A stretch of 64,000 nt of DNA from SB25 sp029560875. Its GTDB lineage: Bacteria > Bacteroidota > Bacteroidia > Bacteroidales > Tenuifilaceae. The stretch is from assembly GCA_035388225.1 (NCBI GenBank), contig DAOOPM010000012.1, positions 33,270-97,269 on the forward strand, given 5' to 3'. Shown in pieces: positions 43,668 through 53,022 of this stretch (positions are counted from its first letter, which is position 1; every line of letters starts with the position of its first letter). Made by a program: the position numbers and the translations under genes. Under the pieces are notes generated by a model. It was given only the letters and a program-made list of their open reading frames with translations. It did no database searches and was not told where the DNA came from.

Positions 43668-46235
43668 TTAAAGATTATTTAATGAATTACATAGGTTTTT
43701 AAGAGTATTGATTGTTTCTTCTTCATTTTCTTTTGTTACCCAGAAACCAAGCCAATCTTTATCATCATACCAAATGAAACCATTGGTGTTTAAGGTTTGC
43801 TTTATATCATCAGGATAATCTTCGAATGCTATATTCCCTTTGCTCTTTTCGAACCTTAATTGATAGTGATGTGGAAATGATTCACTTATTCCTAAATAGT
43901 ATATTTTCAATGAATAATTTATTCTATTAATGCATAGATTGTTTAAAATGGCATAAGAGTAATCTTCACCGTTTCTAACCTCAATGTGCTCGCTATTAAG
44001 AAAAGGACTATAATCCTTGATATTTCTAAGATAATTCAAGTATAACGAATAGGTGTATAACTCTCGTTGGCGATGGTTCTGCTGTGATTGTTTGTAAAGT
44101 ATTATTTTATGTGGTGATTCAAATCGTATAAAACCCTGTTCGCAGTATCTTATTAACTCATGGTTTCTGATTAAATGTTCACGCCAATCGTTAGTTCTAA
44201 CTTTACATATTTCTTTTAACGATGATACTAAACTGTTGCTATCAAAGTTTGCATCGTCAAAAACACTTTTTACAAAGTATCTTTTGCTTCTCCATTCCTG
44301 AACTTCTTCTTTATTTGCTCCAATTGGTGGTAGTCTTAATAGTCTATTCCAACTAAAATCTCTAAAGTTAGTAGTAGAACTCAACAAATTTCTTCTCCAT
44401 GCCGAAGCCCATATCAAGTAATCTCCCTTAGAAAGAACTGCTCTTTCGAATAAGTAATCTATGGAAGCAGAATCATTCTTCTGGTTGTTGTCAATGGCAT
44501 TAAATGTAACAATGGAAGAATTCGCATACTTACTAAAACTCTCAAAGTATTTAATATCTGAGTTGTCGTCCCAATTACAATTTGCGTGTTCTTCGTAAAA
44601 TGAAAGAATTCCAGAAAATTCAAGTATAAATGCAATTTGACCCCTAAAGTATGTTTGTTGTTCTGCCTTCTCAATAATTGCCTTCCATTCTGAACTTTTC
44701 TCAATTAAATGAGATTTAATCATCTCTTCTTGAACTTGCCTTCCTAGGAAGAAATCAATTTGATTGGTTGCGATTCTCAGATAGTTTAGAATATCTGTAG
44801 AATATGGAATTAGTTTATCTATGGATTTAATTGCTGCCGAAACCTCAGGAGCTCCATCAATACGACTGTTTTCTGTGAGATTGTGGACAACTCTCATCCA
44901 TTGGTAAATATCTCCTTTTTTATCTTTATTGCTTATTAAATATTTTAAGTAGGCATAAAATTGAACCCTTTGAGGCAATAGAAGGTCATGTCTTAAAACT
45001 TTAATAAATATGTTTTCCTCGTTGAAATAGAAACTGCTATTTAGATGTTTCCTTATAAGTTGGCATCCATTCTCCAAGCAATCGAACGATTCAATTAAAC
45101 TTGTGATTGTTGGATTGTTTAGTATGCCTAGGTGATTGTAGATGTTATAGGTTAAATTGTCGGTATATCCTTTTTTCTTCCTTGCAACTTGTGTTCCTAT
45201 GAGAAATTCTAAGTTTTGGTCATATCCATATTGACTGGCATACTCACTGGCAACAATAACCCTGATGAAATTCATCAATTCATCATCAAACGAATTGTCC
45301 TTGCTATTGATGTTTCGGTAAACCCAAAATAAATCGGCCCAACTTGTGTCAATTTTATGCGAAAAATAATCTTTGGGAAATACCAGTTTTTCATGGTTCT
45401 CAATTGTGTTTTCAACAGGATACTGTAAAAGTCTTTTAGCATCATTACTCCAACTCAACTGCCCAATATGCTGTTCGAATTTTGCCTTAAAATTTTCGAA
45501 ATATGTGAGGGGCATACCCCTTGCATTCATTTTTATGTACAAATCATCGGTAAGTTGGAAGTCTTTTAAGTTTAAGAATAGGAAGGTTATTCTTGGGTTT
45601 TGTTTATCGATAAGCCTAGCGAAAAACTCTTTTTTACCTGCAAATTTTGAATGAATTGCATCGAGCATTGTTAGCATCGACTGTATTGTGGGGTCGCTAC
45701 TCCACGATAGGTAAAACCAACCACAATTTTGAATAGTTTTTGAAAGGCTGTTGTTTTTATTGTTGTCGGCTGGCAGTAAAGAGTCGAGATTTATGTCGTT
45801 TGAAATTAGTGCATCGCAGAATTCTTTAGAACTGGGTCTAGTTTCGTATGTAAAATTTGACCTATATATCTTTTTACCATCAATCTCAATTTCCAAGGCT
45901 AAATCATTTCTTAGCATTTCAACGTTTCCCGATAGTACGCCAAGATACCAATGTAAAAGAAACAGCGTGGTTAGTCGTTGTTGGCCATCAAGTGGAATAA
46001 AAAACGAGGTATTGTCGGTTGTGTTTATGCTGCCATAAACAAAATCCAAGTCTCTGTTTGGTAGGTCTTCTTCTAAGTAAGTGTATAGGGCATCAAGAAA
46101 GTTATCTCTAACCTCTTTTTTAGAATCTCGTCCCTGTGCGTAGTCTCTTTGGATAATAGGGATTTCTATACGATATTTTTTTTCAGCAAATAATTGGTAG
46201 AAACTTATTCGCTCTCCAGTTCCAATATTTCCCAT
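43668..46235 (-). CDS. Large DUF262 protein (GmrS-type domain)
   Basis: An 855-residue protein with the DUF262 (ParB-like, GmrS) core: IPIIQRDYAQG (25-35), LDGQQRLTT (82-90) and NARGMPLTYFENFKAKF. DUF262 domains of type IV enzymes bind and hydrolyse nucleotides. I see no DUF1524 HNH motif in the long C-terminal part, which is rich in aromatic and Asn residues and unassigned. Six bp after the DUF262-DUF1524 gene, three bp before hsdR. Possibly a sensor or partner of the neighbouring nuclease. Confidence 0.88.
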   Translation of the reverse strand: MGNIGTGERISFYQLFAEKKYRIEIPIIQRDYAQGRDSKKEVRDNFLDALYTYLEEDLPNRDLDFVYGSINTTDNTSFFIPLDGQQRLTTLFLLHWYLGVLSGNVEMLRNDLALEIEIDGKKIYRSNFTYETRPSSKEFCDALISNDINLDSLLPADNNKNNSLSKTIQNCGWFYLSWSSDPTIQSMLTMLDAIHSKFAGKKEFFARLIDKQNPRITFLFLNLKDFQLTDDLYIKMNARGMPLTYFENFKAKFEQHIGQLSWSNDAKRLLQYPVENTIENHEKLVFPKDYFSHKIDTSWADLFWVYRNINSKDNSFDDELMNFIRVIVASEYASQYGYDQNLEFLIGTQVARKKKGYTDNLTYNIYNHLGILNNPTITSLIESFDCLENGCQLIRKHLNSSFYFNEENIFIKVLRHDLLLPQRVQFYAYLKYLISNKDKKGDIYQWMRVVHNLTENSRIDGAPEVSAAIKSIDKLIPYSTDILNYLRIATNQIDFFLGRQVQEEMIKSHLIEKSSEWKAIIEKAEQQTYFRGQIAFILEFSGILSFYEEHANCNWDDNSDIKYFESFSKYANSSIVTFNAIDNNQKNDSASIDYLFERAVLSKGDYLIWASAWRRNLLSSTTNFRDFSWNRLLRLPPIGANKEEVQEWRSKRYFVKSVFDDANFDSNSLVSSLKEICKVRTNDWREHLIRNHELIRYCEQGFIRFESPHKIILYKQSQQNHRQRELYTYSLYLNYLRNIKDYSPFLNSEHIEVRNGEDYSYAILNNLCINRINYSLKIYYLGISESFPHHYQLRFEKSKGNIAFEDYPDDIKQTLNTNGFIWYDDKDWLGFWVTKENEEETINTLKNLCNSLNNL

Positions 46236-46241
46236 AGTTTA

Positions 46242-48035
46242 TCAGTTTTCAATAAATTCTTTCAACATCTTTTTTATAGCCATTATGTATTGCGTGGAAT
46301 CGTTATCGCTCCAGTACATAACTTCGCCAAGTTTTTTAGAATATGACTTGAGGAATACGTTTTTTGTACATATTGGGACAAAAACCCCGTTCATATCGTT
46401 TTCAATTATCGTTTTACGTTTTATTGAAAACATAGCATTCTTATAACTTCGGTTTGTTCCAGAGTCGAGCAATGCTAGATTTGCTATACTATCGATATTC
46501 TCTGGCGTTTCTGCTTCTTTGAAATGAGCAGTAATATCGGTGTATAGTTTTTTAAACCTTTCATCTAAAATTTTCTCTGATTCTAATTCATGAACTAGTC
46601 TTAACGAAAAGTCTTTAGAAATTTCATCAAGAGTATCTATTGCCTCGCTTTGATTCTTTTTTTCTTCATCGGTTGAAAAGCCTTTTTCGCCAGTAAAATA
46701 TTCAAGTACATCAAGAGCCCACTCTTTTCGTGTGTTTCCTGAAATATCTCTGTCGGTTCGAGAGCGTACATGCTCTATGTCCCATTCTTCATTTTTGTAT
46801 CTAGAAAAAGGGAATCTTATGTCCGTGTCCTCGGTAGAGAGTATAGTTTGAATATTAAATAGAAGAAGAACCTTTCGCACTCTTCTATTATCCGAATAGG
46901 TTAATTCATCTATATTGCACTTAGCTGCTGATGATACATTGATTTCTTTCTTAATCTCTTCTTTTAAATATCTTTCGAATTCTTGCTTTGTTCTTGTACT
47001 CGATTCGTGCTTTAATAGGTTAATATCCTTGCCACACTCAATTAGAAATCCTATTAGGTGATAAAAAACTCGGTTGTTATACCATTCCTCAAAGCATAAA
47101 AAGTAACGTTTAATTTTCAACCAGAGCTCATCTATATCAATGGGGTTATTCCCATTTTTTATGTAAAAATCTTCATAGAACTTATAGAAGGTGAAGTAAT
47201 TTTCATCATCTTTTGTTTTACCCTTCATTAAGTCGAAAATATACTCAATACGGTTATCGTATTTTATTGGATTGTTTGTGTTGTAAATAAAAAACCAAAA
47301 CGAATCGTTTTGCATTGTTTTTTCAATGGCATCCCATTCCGATGCAATCTTAATTTGCTTTAGGTAGGTTTCGTTTTTGTCGAAGTTGTTTTTTTGAAGG
47401 AACAATGCTTTTATAAGTTCAGCATTGTTAAGAGGTATTTTACCTATGTTCAACCTTGTGAATACCTCTATGGCATACTTATCCGATGTGTTTTCGTCAG
47501 TTACATCGTACCAAATTACCTTTACATTTTTACCAGCCTCTTCGTCATTTAAAAGTGTTGTCAGAAAATTAATTTTTGCGTTACCATCTTTACTTTTAAA
47601 CCAATCGTTTACTGCTTGGTATGCGTTGCAAATATGAAAAAAATCGATGTTCTCTTCGCTTTGGTTTAGGCTACTTTCCGATAGTTCTTCTAGAAATTTT
47701 TTGCTACCAAAACGGGTTTCGTAATAAATGGAGTAGTTTTTTTTCTCTAGAGCATCCATTTGTTTTTTGAGACATTGAAGTATGATATAGATGGTTGTTA
47801 AGCGTTGCTGACCATCTATCAACTCCCATCCGTTCTCTTTTTTTGAAACAACAATTGGTTGCAAGCAATAGAACACCTCTTTGTTACTATTCTCGTTATC
47901 CTTGCGGAAATTCCAGATATCGTCCAAAAGATTTTTTACTTGTCGTTCCTTCCAACGATACCCCCTTTGATATGAGGGTATAATGAAGTTTTCCTTTAGT
48001 AAATCGGTTATTGGTTTTAAAATTAACTTTTCCAT
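46242..48035 (-). CDS. DUF262-DUF1524 protein (GmrSD-type IV restriction)
   Basis: A single-chain GmrSD-like enzyme of 597 residues. The N-terminal DUF262 has IPSYQRGYRW (19-28), DGQQRLT (74-80) and FTRLNIGKIPLNNAELIKA. The C-terminal DUF1524 has an HNH/His-Me finger: H422 in WDIEHVRSR and the later ANLALLDSGTNRSYKNAMF (N528, N533). GmrSD enzymes cut glucosylated or otherwise modified phage DNA using NTP. It is embedded in a type I operon, with 17 bp to the DUF429 gene before it. Confidence 0.92.
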   Translation of the reverse strand: MEKLILKPITDLLKENFIIPSYQRGYRWKERQVKNLLDDIWNFRKDNENSNKEVFYCLQPIVVSKKENGWELIDGQQRLTTIYIILQCLKKQMDALEKKNYSIYYETRFGSKKFLEELSESSLNQSEENIDFFHICNAYQAVNDWFKSKDGNAKINFLTTLLNDEEAGKNVKVIWYDVTDENTSDKYAIEVFTRLNIGKIPLNNAELIKALFLQKNNFDKNETYLKQIKIASEWDAIEKTMQNDSFWFFIYNTNNPIKYDNRIEYIFDLMKGKTKDDENYFTFYKFYEDFYIKNGNNPIDIDELWLKIKRYFLCFEEWYNNRVFYHLIGFLIECGKDINLLKHESSTRTKQEFERYLKEEIKKEINVSSAAKCNIDELTYSDNRRVRKVLLLFNIQTILSTEDTDIRFPFSRYKNEEWDIEHVRSRTDRDISGNTRKEWALDVLEYFTGEKGFSTDEEKKNQSEAIDTLDEISKDFSLRLVHELESEKILDERFKKLYTDITAHFKEAETPENIDSIANLALLDSGTNRSYKNAMFSIKRKTIIENDMNGVFVPICTKNVFLKSYSKKLGEVMYWSDNDSTQYIMAIKKMLKEFIEN

Positions 48036-48052
48036 ATTATACCAACCTTATT

Positions 48053-48772
48053 TTACTCGTTAATAAATTTTGCATTTTCCAATTTAGGTATCCAAATCCA
48101 ACCCTCACTTTTTGATGTTTCTATTGGTGGTTGTTCCAATTTTTCGTTTTCCTTATCAAACATTTTTGCAATTGTAGCACATATATGGGCATCTCTAATA
48201 TCTTCTTTTTTCGAATCAACAACAGGCATGTTGTCAAATTTTCTACATGCAGCAGGATAAGTTTCAATAACGGTAAGTAGCCCATTTTCGTCCTGCCATA
48301 CTCCGCAACTTTTTATTTTAGGGGTAAACTTGGCAACCACATGCATGGCTTTGGTTGTTTGGCTACCAATCCTATCTTTTACTGAAGAAAGGGGAGTAAA
48401 TTCTTTTTCGAAAAGAAACTTTTCAGTGGTTCTAAACAAATAAGGATTTTCCTGATGTTTGTTAATGTTATCAGTTATATTTCCTGCCAATAACTCTTTA
48501 AAACCTTTCGAAAATCCTAAAGGAGCATCAATAGCTAGTATTGCTTTTGAGCTCTCATTAAATTTTTGTTCAAGGTCACAAAGAGTAAAAATATTCGAAA
48601 CAAAATCGAGTGTGTTTTTCGATTCAATGATGTAATTTCTCAGGTTAACACGGAACGCTTCGCCAATTTTACATCCGTTAGCATCCAGAATAACTATGGC
48701 ATCTCTACTTTTGGAATTTTTCTCGCAATTCCAGCCTCCTACATCCCATCCTATGTAATAGGTGTTGCTCAT
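48053..48772 (-). CDS. DUF429 (predicted RNase H-fold nuclease) protein
   Basis: A 239-residue DUF429-like protein: opening YYIGWDVGGWNCEK (the family's first strand with metal Asp), ILAIDAPLGF (second acidic strand) and the phrase VIETYPAACRKFD, then a late D in RDAHICATIAKMF. The family is predicted to have an RNase H-like fold. The start overlaps hsdS by 4 bp (ATGA), so it is translationally coupled to the specificity subunit. Its role in a restriction operon is unknown. Confidence 0.78.
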   Translation of the reverse strand: MSNTYYIGWDVGGWNCEKNSKSRDAIVILDANGCKIGEAFRVNLRNYIIESKNTLDFVSNIFTLCDLEQKFNESSKAILAIDAPLGFSKGFKELLAGNITDNINKHQENPYLFRTTEKFLFEKEFTPLSSVKDRIGSQTTKAMHVVAKFTPKIKSCGVWQDENGLLTVIETYPAACRKFDNMPVVDSKKEDIRDAHICATIAKMFDKENEKLEQPPIETSKSEGWIWIPKLENAKFINE

Positions 48773-49869
48773 ACTAATCGTATTTTCCCAGTTAATAGCT
48801 GCTGCATCATTCCTACCTTAATTTTCCTGTACTTCTCCAATTTGGCTTCCAAAGCTTCAATTTCCTTGTCCATATCGGAGAGGATTTTGGCTATTTGCTC
48901 TTGTTTTTCTTTTTTTGGAAATGGAATTTCAATTGGATTTAAATCACTTGGGTGAATGTGTGGTTGTGCTCCACCCGTTTGCATTTTGTATATTTTATCC
49001 TGATTCAACTGCAATAAATAGAAGACATATTCGACAGAGTAATCTTTGTTTTCCTCAATTGTTGAGCAATCAGAAGCAAATATTGGATAGTTGTGAAATG
49101 CTACATATCCCGCACTAGCTCCTGAACCGCTAATAGTTATTGTTTTGCCAAAGCGATTAGCCCTGTTATGAAAATAAGCAGGTGTTTTACCCCCTGCAAT
49201 CACAGGGATGTTTCCAGAAATAGCAGTGCTTTCAGTTATAATTTGTCCTTTTCTGATAAAAACAACATCCCCCAACCTCTTCACTTCCCACCCCTCCTTA
49301 GGTTTAAGCAGTTCCTGCATTGCCCCTTGCTTAATTAGGCGTTTCTTGGCAATTAGTTTTTCAAGGCTTTCAATTAGGGCATCAGTATCGGATAGGGCGG
49401 TGGCTATGGCGGTTTGCTCGGTTTTGGTGGGGGGGATGGGCACTTGCATATCTGCAATCATGTCCATTCGAACACTATCAACAGATGACTTTGCAGTCAT
49501 CTGCATAATCCGATTTAAAAAGTTACTACTAAAATACAGGTAGAAAAAATAGCCATTAATCTTTTCGTTGAAATCAGTAATCCTATATACACGTTGATGG
49601 CAATCAAATTTACCATTAATGTAATGGACTACTTTCCCAACTCCGACACCATCGCCTGCTGTCAGCACCGCTTCGCCTTCATAAGAGAATGAGTTGATTC
49701 TTTCAACTTTTTGAGACCTCACAAAGAAGGGGTAAATTCCATCAGAAACATTATCTTGAGTATTCCTGCTACCAGTTTTGATTATTGCAAAATTTCTAAT
49801 AAAATCAACTTCCCAGTCCTCAGGAATAATTCCAATTTCAGTTTCCTTATATCCTTGTTTTACTTCCAT
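48769..49869 (-). CDS. hsdS: Type I restriction-modification specificity subunit S
   Basis: DNA-recognition subunit of the methyltransferase and restriction complexes. Two target-recognition domains (~10-165 and ~190-340), each followed by a coiled-coil helix: EQTAIATALSDTDALIESLE and EQIAKILSDMDKEIEALEAK. Both half-sites are complete at 366 residues. The two domains differ, so the recognised site is bipartite and asymmetric; it cannot be read from sequence alone. The start overlaps the hsdM stop by 10 bp. Confidence 0.95.
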   Translation of the reverse strand: MEVKQGYKETEIGIIPEDWEVDFIRNFAIIKTGSRNTQDNVSDGIYPFFVRSQKVERINSFSYEGEAVLTAGDGVGVGKVVHYINGKFDCHQRVYRITDFNEKINGYFFYLYFSSNFLNRIMQMTAKSSVDSVRMDMIADMQVPIPPTKTEQTAIATALSDTDALIESLEKLIAKKRLIKQGAMQELLKPKEGWEVKRLGDVVFIRKGQIITESTAISGNIPVIAGGKTPAYFHNRANRFGKTITISGSGASAGYVAFHNYPIFASDCSTIEENKDYSVEYVFYLLQLNQDKIYKMQTGGAQPHIHPSDLNPIEIPFPKKEKQEQIAKILSDMDKEIEALEAKLEKYRKIKVGMMQQLLTGKIRLV

Positions 49870-52361
49870 ACAAATCCCATTTTAGATAAGTGATTATTCA
49901 CTATTTCTTCGAGATTCTTCGCTTCGTTCAGCATTACAGGCAGAGGGGCCTCATAACGTTCGGCTAGTTCCTTTATACGCTGTGTTAAGCGTTGACTAAT
50001 ACGTTCCATTTCGGTTTTAACGCTTTTCTCAATGCTGGCCATCCACTTATCGTCAACTACCAGCTGCTTTATTTCATCGGTGGTTAGGGTTTTGTATCGG
50101 CTAAGGGCCTTGCCATCGAGCGCAATGGTGGCATCCTTAATGGTTCGGGTTAGTTCGGCTAGTTTTTCGGTAAGGCTTAGGTACTGCTCTAGCACCTCTG
50201 TTTCCTTGGCTGTTGTACCGTACTCAGCGGTAGGCTCGGCTGCTTGGCTGTACTCCTTGGTTTCCTTTTTGGATTTCTTTTTTGCGGCATTTATCTCGTT
50301 TAGCCTTTTCTGTACAGAGGCTTTGTTTACCTTATCAAAATCGGCAAAATAACCTTCCTCTGCCGTATGCTCCTCCTCTAGCTCTACAATTTGAGCCGTG
50401 ATGGTTTCCTTCTGTGCCTCCAGCTCCTCAATATGTTTTTTCTCCTTGCTAAAGTATCGGTCAATTACGTACGCTTTAGGAACAAGGTCGCACTCCCAGC
50501 CCTTGTCGGTTTGCTTACCATTCTTGCCTTCAACCAGAATACGGTAGGGTTCGGCTTTCCAACCATCAACGGCAATAATGTAGCAATCGTCCTGCATCAC
50601 CTCATTCCAGAAGTTCATTATATGCTGGTATACATCGTACTTATCAATCAGTTTCTTATCGGTGTAGGTACTTAGTGCATCCTCGGAGATATTTGTAATT
50701 ACCTGCTTGGGTTTAAGTCCAACCGTTAAGGATTTAAGGTACTCGGTGTTTCTAACTTTCCATTCGCCAAATAGGTTGGCCAATTTTTGTGTGAAATCAA
50801 CAAATTCGGGATGGTGGAATATGGTGTTCTTTATCTCGGCCTTATCAACGTTAAGCAGGCTGTACTTTTCCCTATCGCTTTGTTTGAAAAGTAACTTTTT
50901 TAGCGATGGGTAAACCTCCCAGTACTGGTTCAGCGCATCAATATCAGTGTTTGGAATACCGCCTAGCAGGTGTGCCTCAATATCCTGTATATCTTCCACC
51001 TCTTGGTTGTCAATGTACCGAGGGATATTCAGGTTGTAGTCGTTTTTGGGGTTGCTAATCTCTGCAATACTTACAAAACGGCTGTACTTGGGCAACTCTG
51101 TTTGCTTGTTGAAAACATCGGTAATTTTATGGATATCCTGTTCACGCAGTCTATTCTTGTTGCCATCCTTTATGTATCCCTTGCTTGCATCAACCATAAA
51201 GATACCTCTTTGCTCATCGGGGAGGTCTTTGGTTGCCTCAGCATTCTCCATATCCACCACAATAACGCATGCAGGAATTCCTGTACCGTAGAACAAATTG
51301 GCTGGTAACCCAATAATACCCTTTATGTATCCTTTCTTTATTAGGCTTTTTCGTATCTCTGCTTCCACATTTCCACGGAAAAGCACACCGTGAGGGAGAA
51401 TACACGCCCCTTTACCTGTGCTTTTGAGCGATTTAACTATATGCAGAAGAAAAGCGTAGTCGCCATTCTTTGCGGGTGGTATTTTGTCGGGTTCAAATCT
51501 GCCAAAGATATCGTTGGCTGGGTCGAATCCATCAGTCCAGTTTTTGGATGAGAATGGAGGGTTTGCAACCACAAAATCGAATGTCTTTAAATTACCCAGC
51601 TCGTTCCTGTGCAGAGGGTCGGAGAGGGTACTTTGCCCTTTCTCAATAATGGCTTCGGGGTTGTTGTGGAGAATCATATTCATTCGGGCAAGAGCAGCGG
51701 TTACAACTGTTTTCTCCTGTCCGTAAAGGTTCACTTTGGTTTCGGCCTCTTCGGCTACTTTAAGCAATAGCGAACCCGAACCACATGTTGGGTCGTAAAT
51801 GGTTTGCTTCTCCTTGCTTTCCTTTTTAACACCAATAACCTTTGCCAACACACGGCTAACCTCGGCAGGGGTATAGAACTCACCTTTGCTCTTGCCGCTC
51901 GAAAAAGCGAAAAAACGCATCAAGTATTCGTAGGCATCACCAAGAATATCATCACCTTCAGCTCTGTTCTTGCTAAAATCGAGTGCTGAATTCTCAAAGA
52001 TGGTAATAAGGTCGGTTAGCTTATCAACCATTTCCTTACCCTTGCCCAGCTTCTCCTCGTCCTGAAAACTGATTACATCGATAACGTTCACAAGGTCGTT
52101 CTCCTTTGCAAGGGCACTTATGGCTATGTCCATTTTTTCGCCAATATCCTTTTGCCCTTTAAGGGCAACCATATCCTTAAAGCTACCCCCTTTGGGAATC
52201 TTTATAAGCGCATCGGGGTCGTTAGCATACTTATCGGAAACATACTTAACGAATAGCAATATCAACACATAGTCCTTGTACTGACTGGGCTCCATAGAAC
52301 CTCTCAGTTTATCGCAACTTGCCCAGAGTGAGGAGTATAACTCGGATTTCTTAATAGCCAT
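49860..52361 (-). CDS. hsdM: Type I restriction-modification methyltransferase subunit M
   Basis: N6-adenine methyltransferase subunit. N-terminal helical domain (LYSSLWASCDKLRGSMEPSQ in part), SAM-binding YDPTCGSGS (189-197) and catalytic NPPF (267-270), with FYTPAEVSRVLAKVIG upstream. At 833 residues it belongs to the long class: beyond ~500 there is an extra ~330-residue region with a long coiled coil (HIEELEAQKETITAQIVELE). First gene of the operon. Upstream on the minus strand a TACTTTTA stretch is a weak -7 candidate. Confidence 0.96.
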   Translation of the reverse strand: MAIKKSELYSSLWASCDKLRGSMEPSQYKDYVLILLFVKYVSDKYANDPDALIKIPKGGSFKDMVALKGQKDIGEKMDIAISALAKENDLVNVIDVISFQDEEKLGKGKEMVDKLTDLITIFENSALDFSKNRAEGDDILGDAYEYLMRFFAFSSGKSKGEFYTPAEVSRVLAKVIGVKKESKEKQTIYDPTCGSGSLLLKVAEEAETKVNLYGQEKTVVTAALARMNMILHNNPEAIIEKGQSTLSDPLHRNELGNLKTFDFVVANPPFSSKNWTDGFDPANDIFGRFEPDKIPPAKNGDYAFLLHIVKSLKSTGKGACILPHGVLFRGNVEAEIRKSLIKKGYIKGIIGLPANLFYGTGIPACVIVVDMENAEATKDLPDEQRGIFMVDASKGYIKDGNKNRLREQDIHKITDVFNKQTELPKYSRFVSIAEISNPKNDYNLNIPRYIDNQEVEDIQDIEAHLLGGIPNTDIDALNQYWEVYPSLKKLLFKQSDREKYSLLNVDKAEIKNTIFHHPEFVDFTQKLANLFGEWKVRNTEYLKSLTVGLKPKQVITNISEDALSTYTDKKLIDKYDVYQHIMNFWNEVMQDDCYIIAVDGWKAEPYRILVEGKNGKQTDKGWECDLVPKAYVIDRYFSKEKKHIEELEAQKETITAQIVELEEEHTAEEGYFADFDKVNKASVQKRLNEINAAKKKSKKETKEYSQAAEPTAEYGTTAKETEVLEQYLSLTEKLAELTRTIKDATIALDGKALSRYKTLTTDEIKQLVVDDKWMASIEKSVKTEMERISQRLTQRIKELAERYEAPLPVMLNEAKNLEEIVNNHLSKMGFVWK

Positions 52362-52523
52362 TTTTCAAAAATTTGACCTAAAAGTAATAAATATCGACCT
52401 ATTTTGTGGCTCAGGTGGATTATTGTTTTGATTAAAATATTACTAATTTTAAAATAAATCGCCTTAAACGATTGATGTTAAAATTAATTTGAAAGTACGC
52501 CACGGAATGGCCGAGTGTGAATT

Positions 52524-52531
52524 TATTTTTG
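52524..52531 (+). promoter_or_regulatory. Candidate -7 box before repeat-protein gene
   Basis: TATTTTTG fits TAnnTTTG and lies 59 nt before the ATG at 52591. The rest of the 229 bp gap between hsdM and this gene, which must also carry the hsdM promoter, shows nothing else I can support. Confidence 0.35.
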
Positions 52532-52590
52532 AGATAAAAAATAGGGATGCCGAAAACTATATAGAGTAGGCTAATATTAATATAATACCA

Positions 52591-52890
52591 ATGATTTCTG
52601 ATGTTAGAGTAAAAAGCGGTTTAATCGAAGTTTACGATTCAAGCAGCAAGCGTATTTCCTACATGAGTGCGGGCAGCAAAGAAGTAGTGGGTGTTGCTAG
52701 CAACTTTTTTGTTGTGGTTAATAGTTCATTAATAGAAGTATATGACGAGAAGTGCAAACGAATTTCTTACATGAGTACAGGAAGTAAAGTTGTAAGAGGT
52801 GCTGCTGGCAATACTTTTACGGTTAAGAATGGCAATCTCATTGAAACATACGATGAAAAATGCAAGCGAATAAGTTACAAAAGTGCTTAG
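52591..52890 (+). CDS. Small three-repeat protein
   Basis: A 99-residue protein of three tandem ~30-residue units, each built on L-I-E-x-Y-D-x-x-x-K-R-I-S-Y-x-S followed by G-S-K-x-V-x-G-x-A in the first two. Each unit is likely two or three beta strands, so the protein may form a small beta-sheet repeat. No signal peptide and no recognised family. It is divergent from hsdM and lies upstream of the WYL gene. Confidence 0.7.
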   Translation: MISDVRVKSGLIEVYDSSSKRISYMSAGSKEVVGVASNFFVVVNSSLIEVYDEKCKRISYMSTGSKVVRGAAGNTFTVKNGNLIETYDEKCKRISYKSA

Positions 52891-53022
52891 TGTAAACTCA
52901 ATACTAGCAGTAAATATTCACCTTATACGAGGGTGAATATTTACTTTTAATTTCAGAAGAAGAAAATTAATTATTCTAGGAATTTTTGGTTTAGATATTG
53001 GTAATTCAACAATTTTGAGCAA

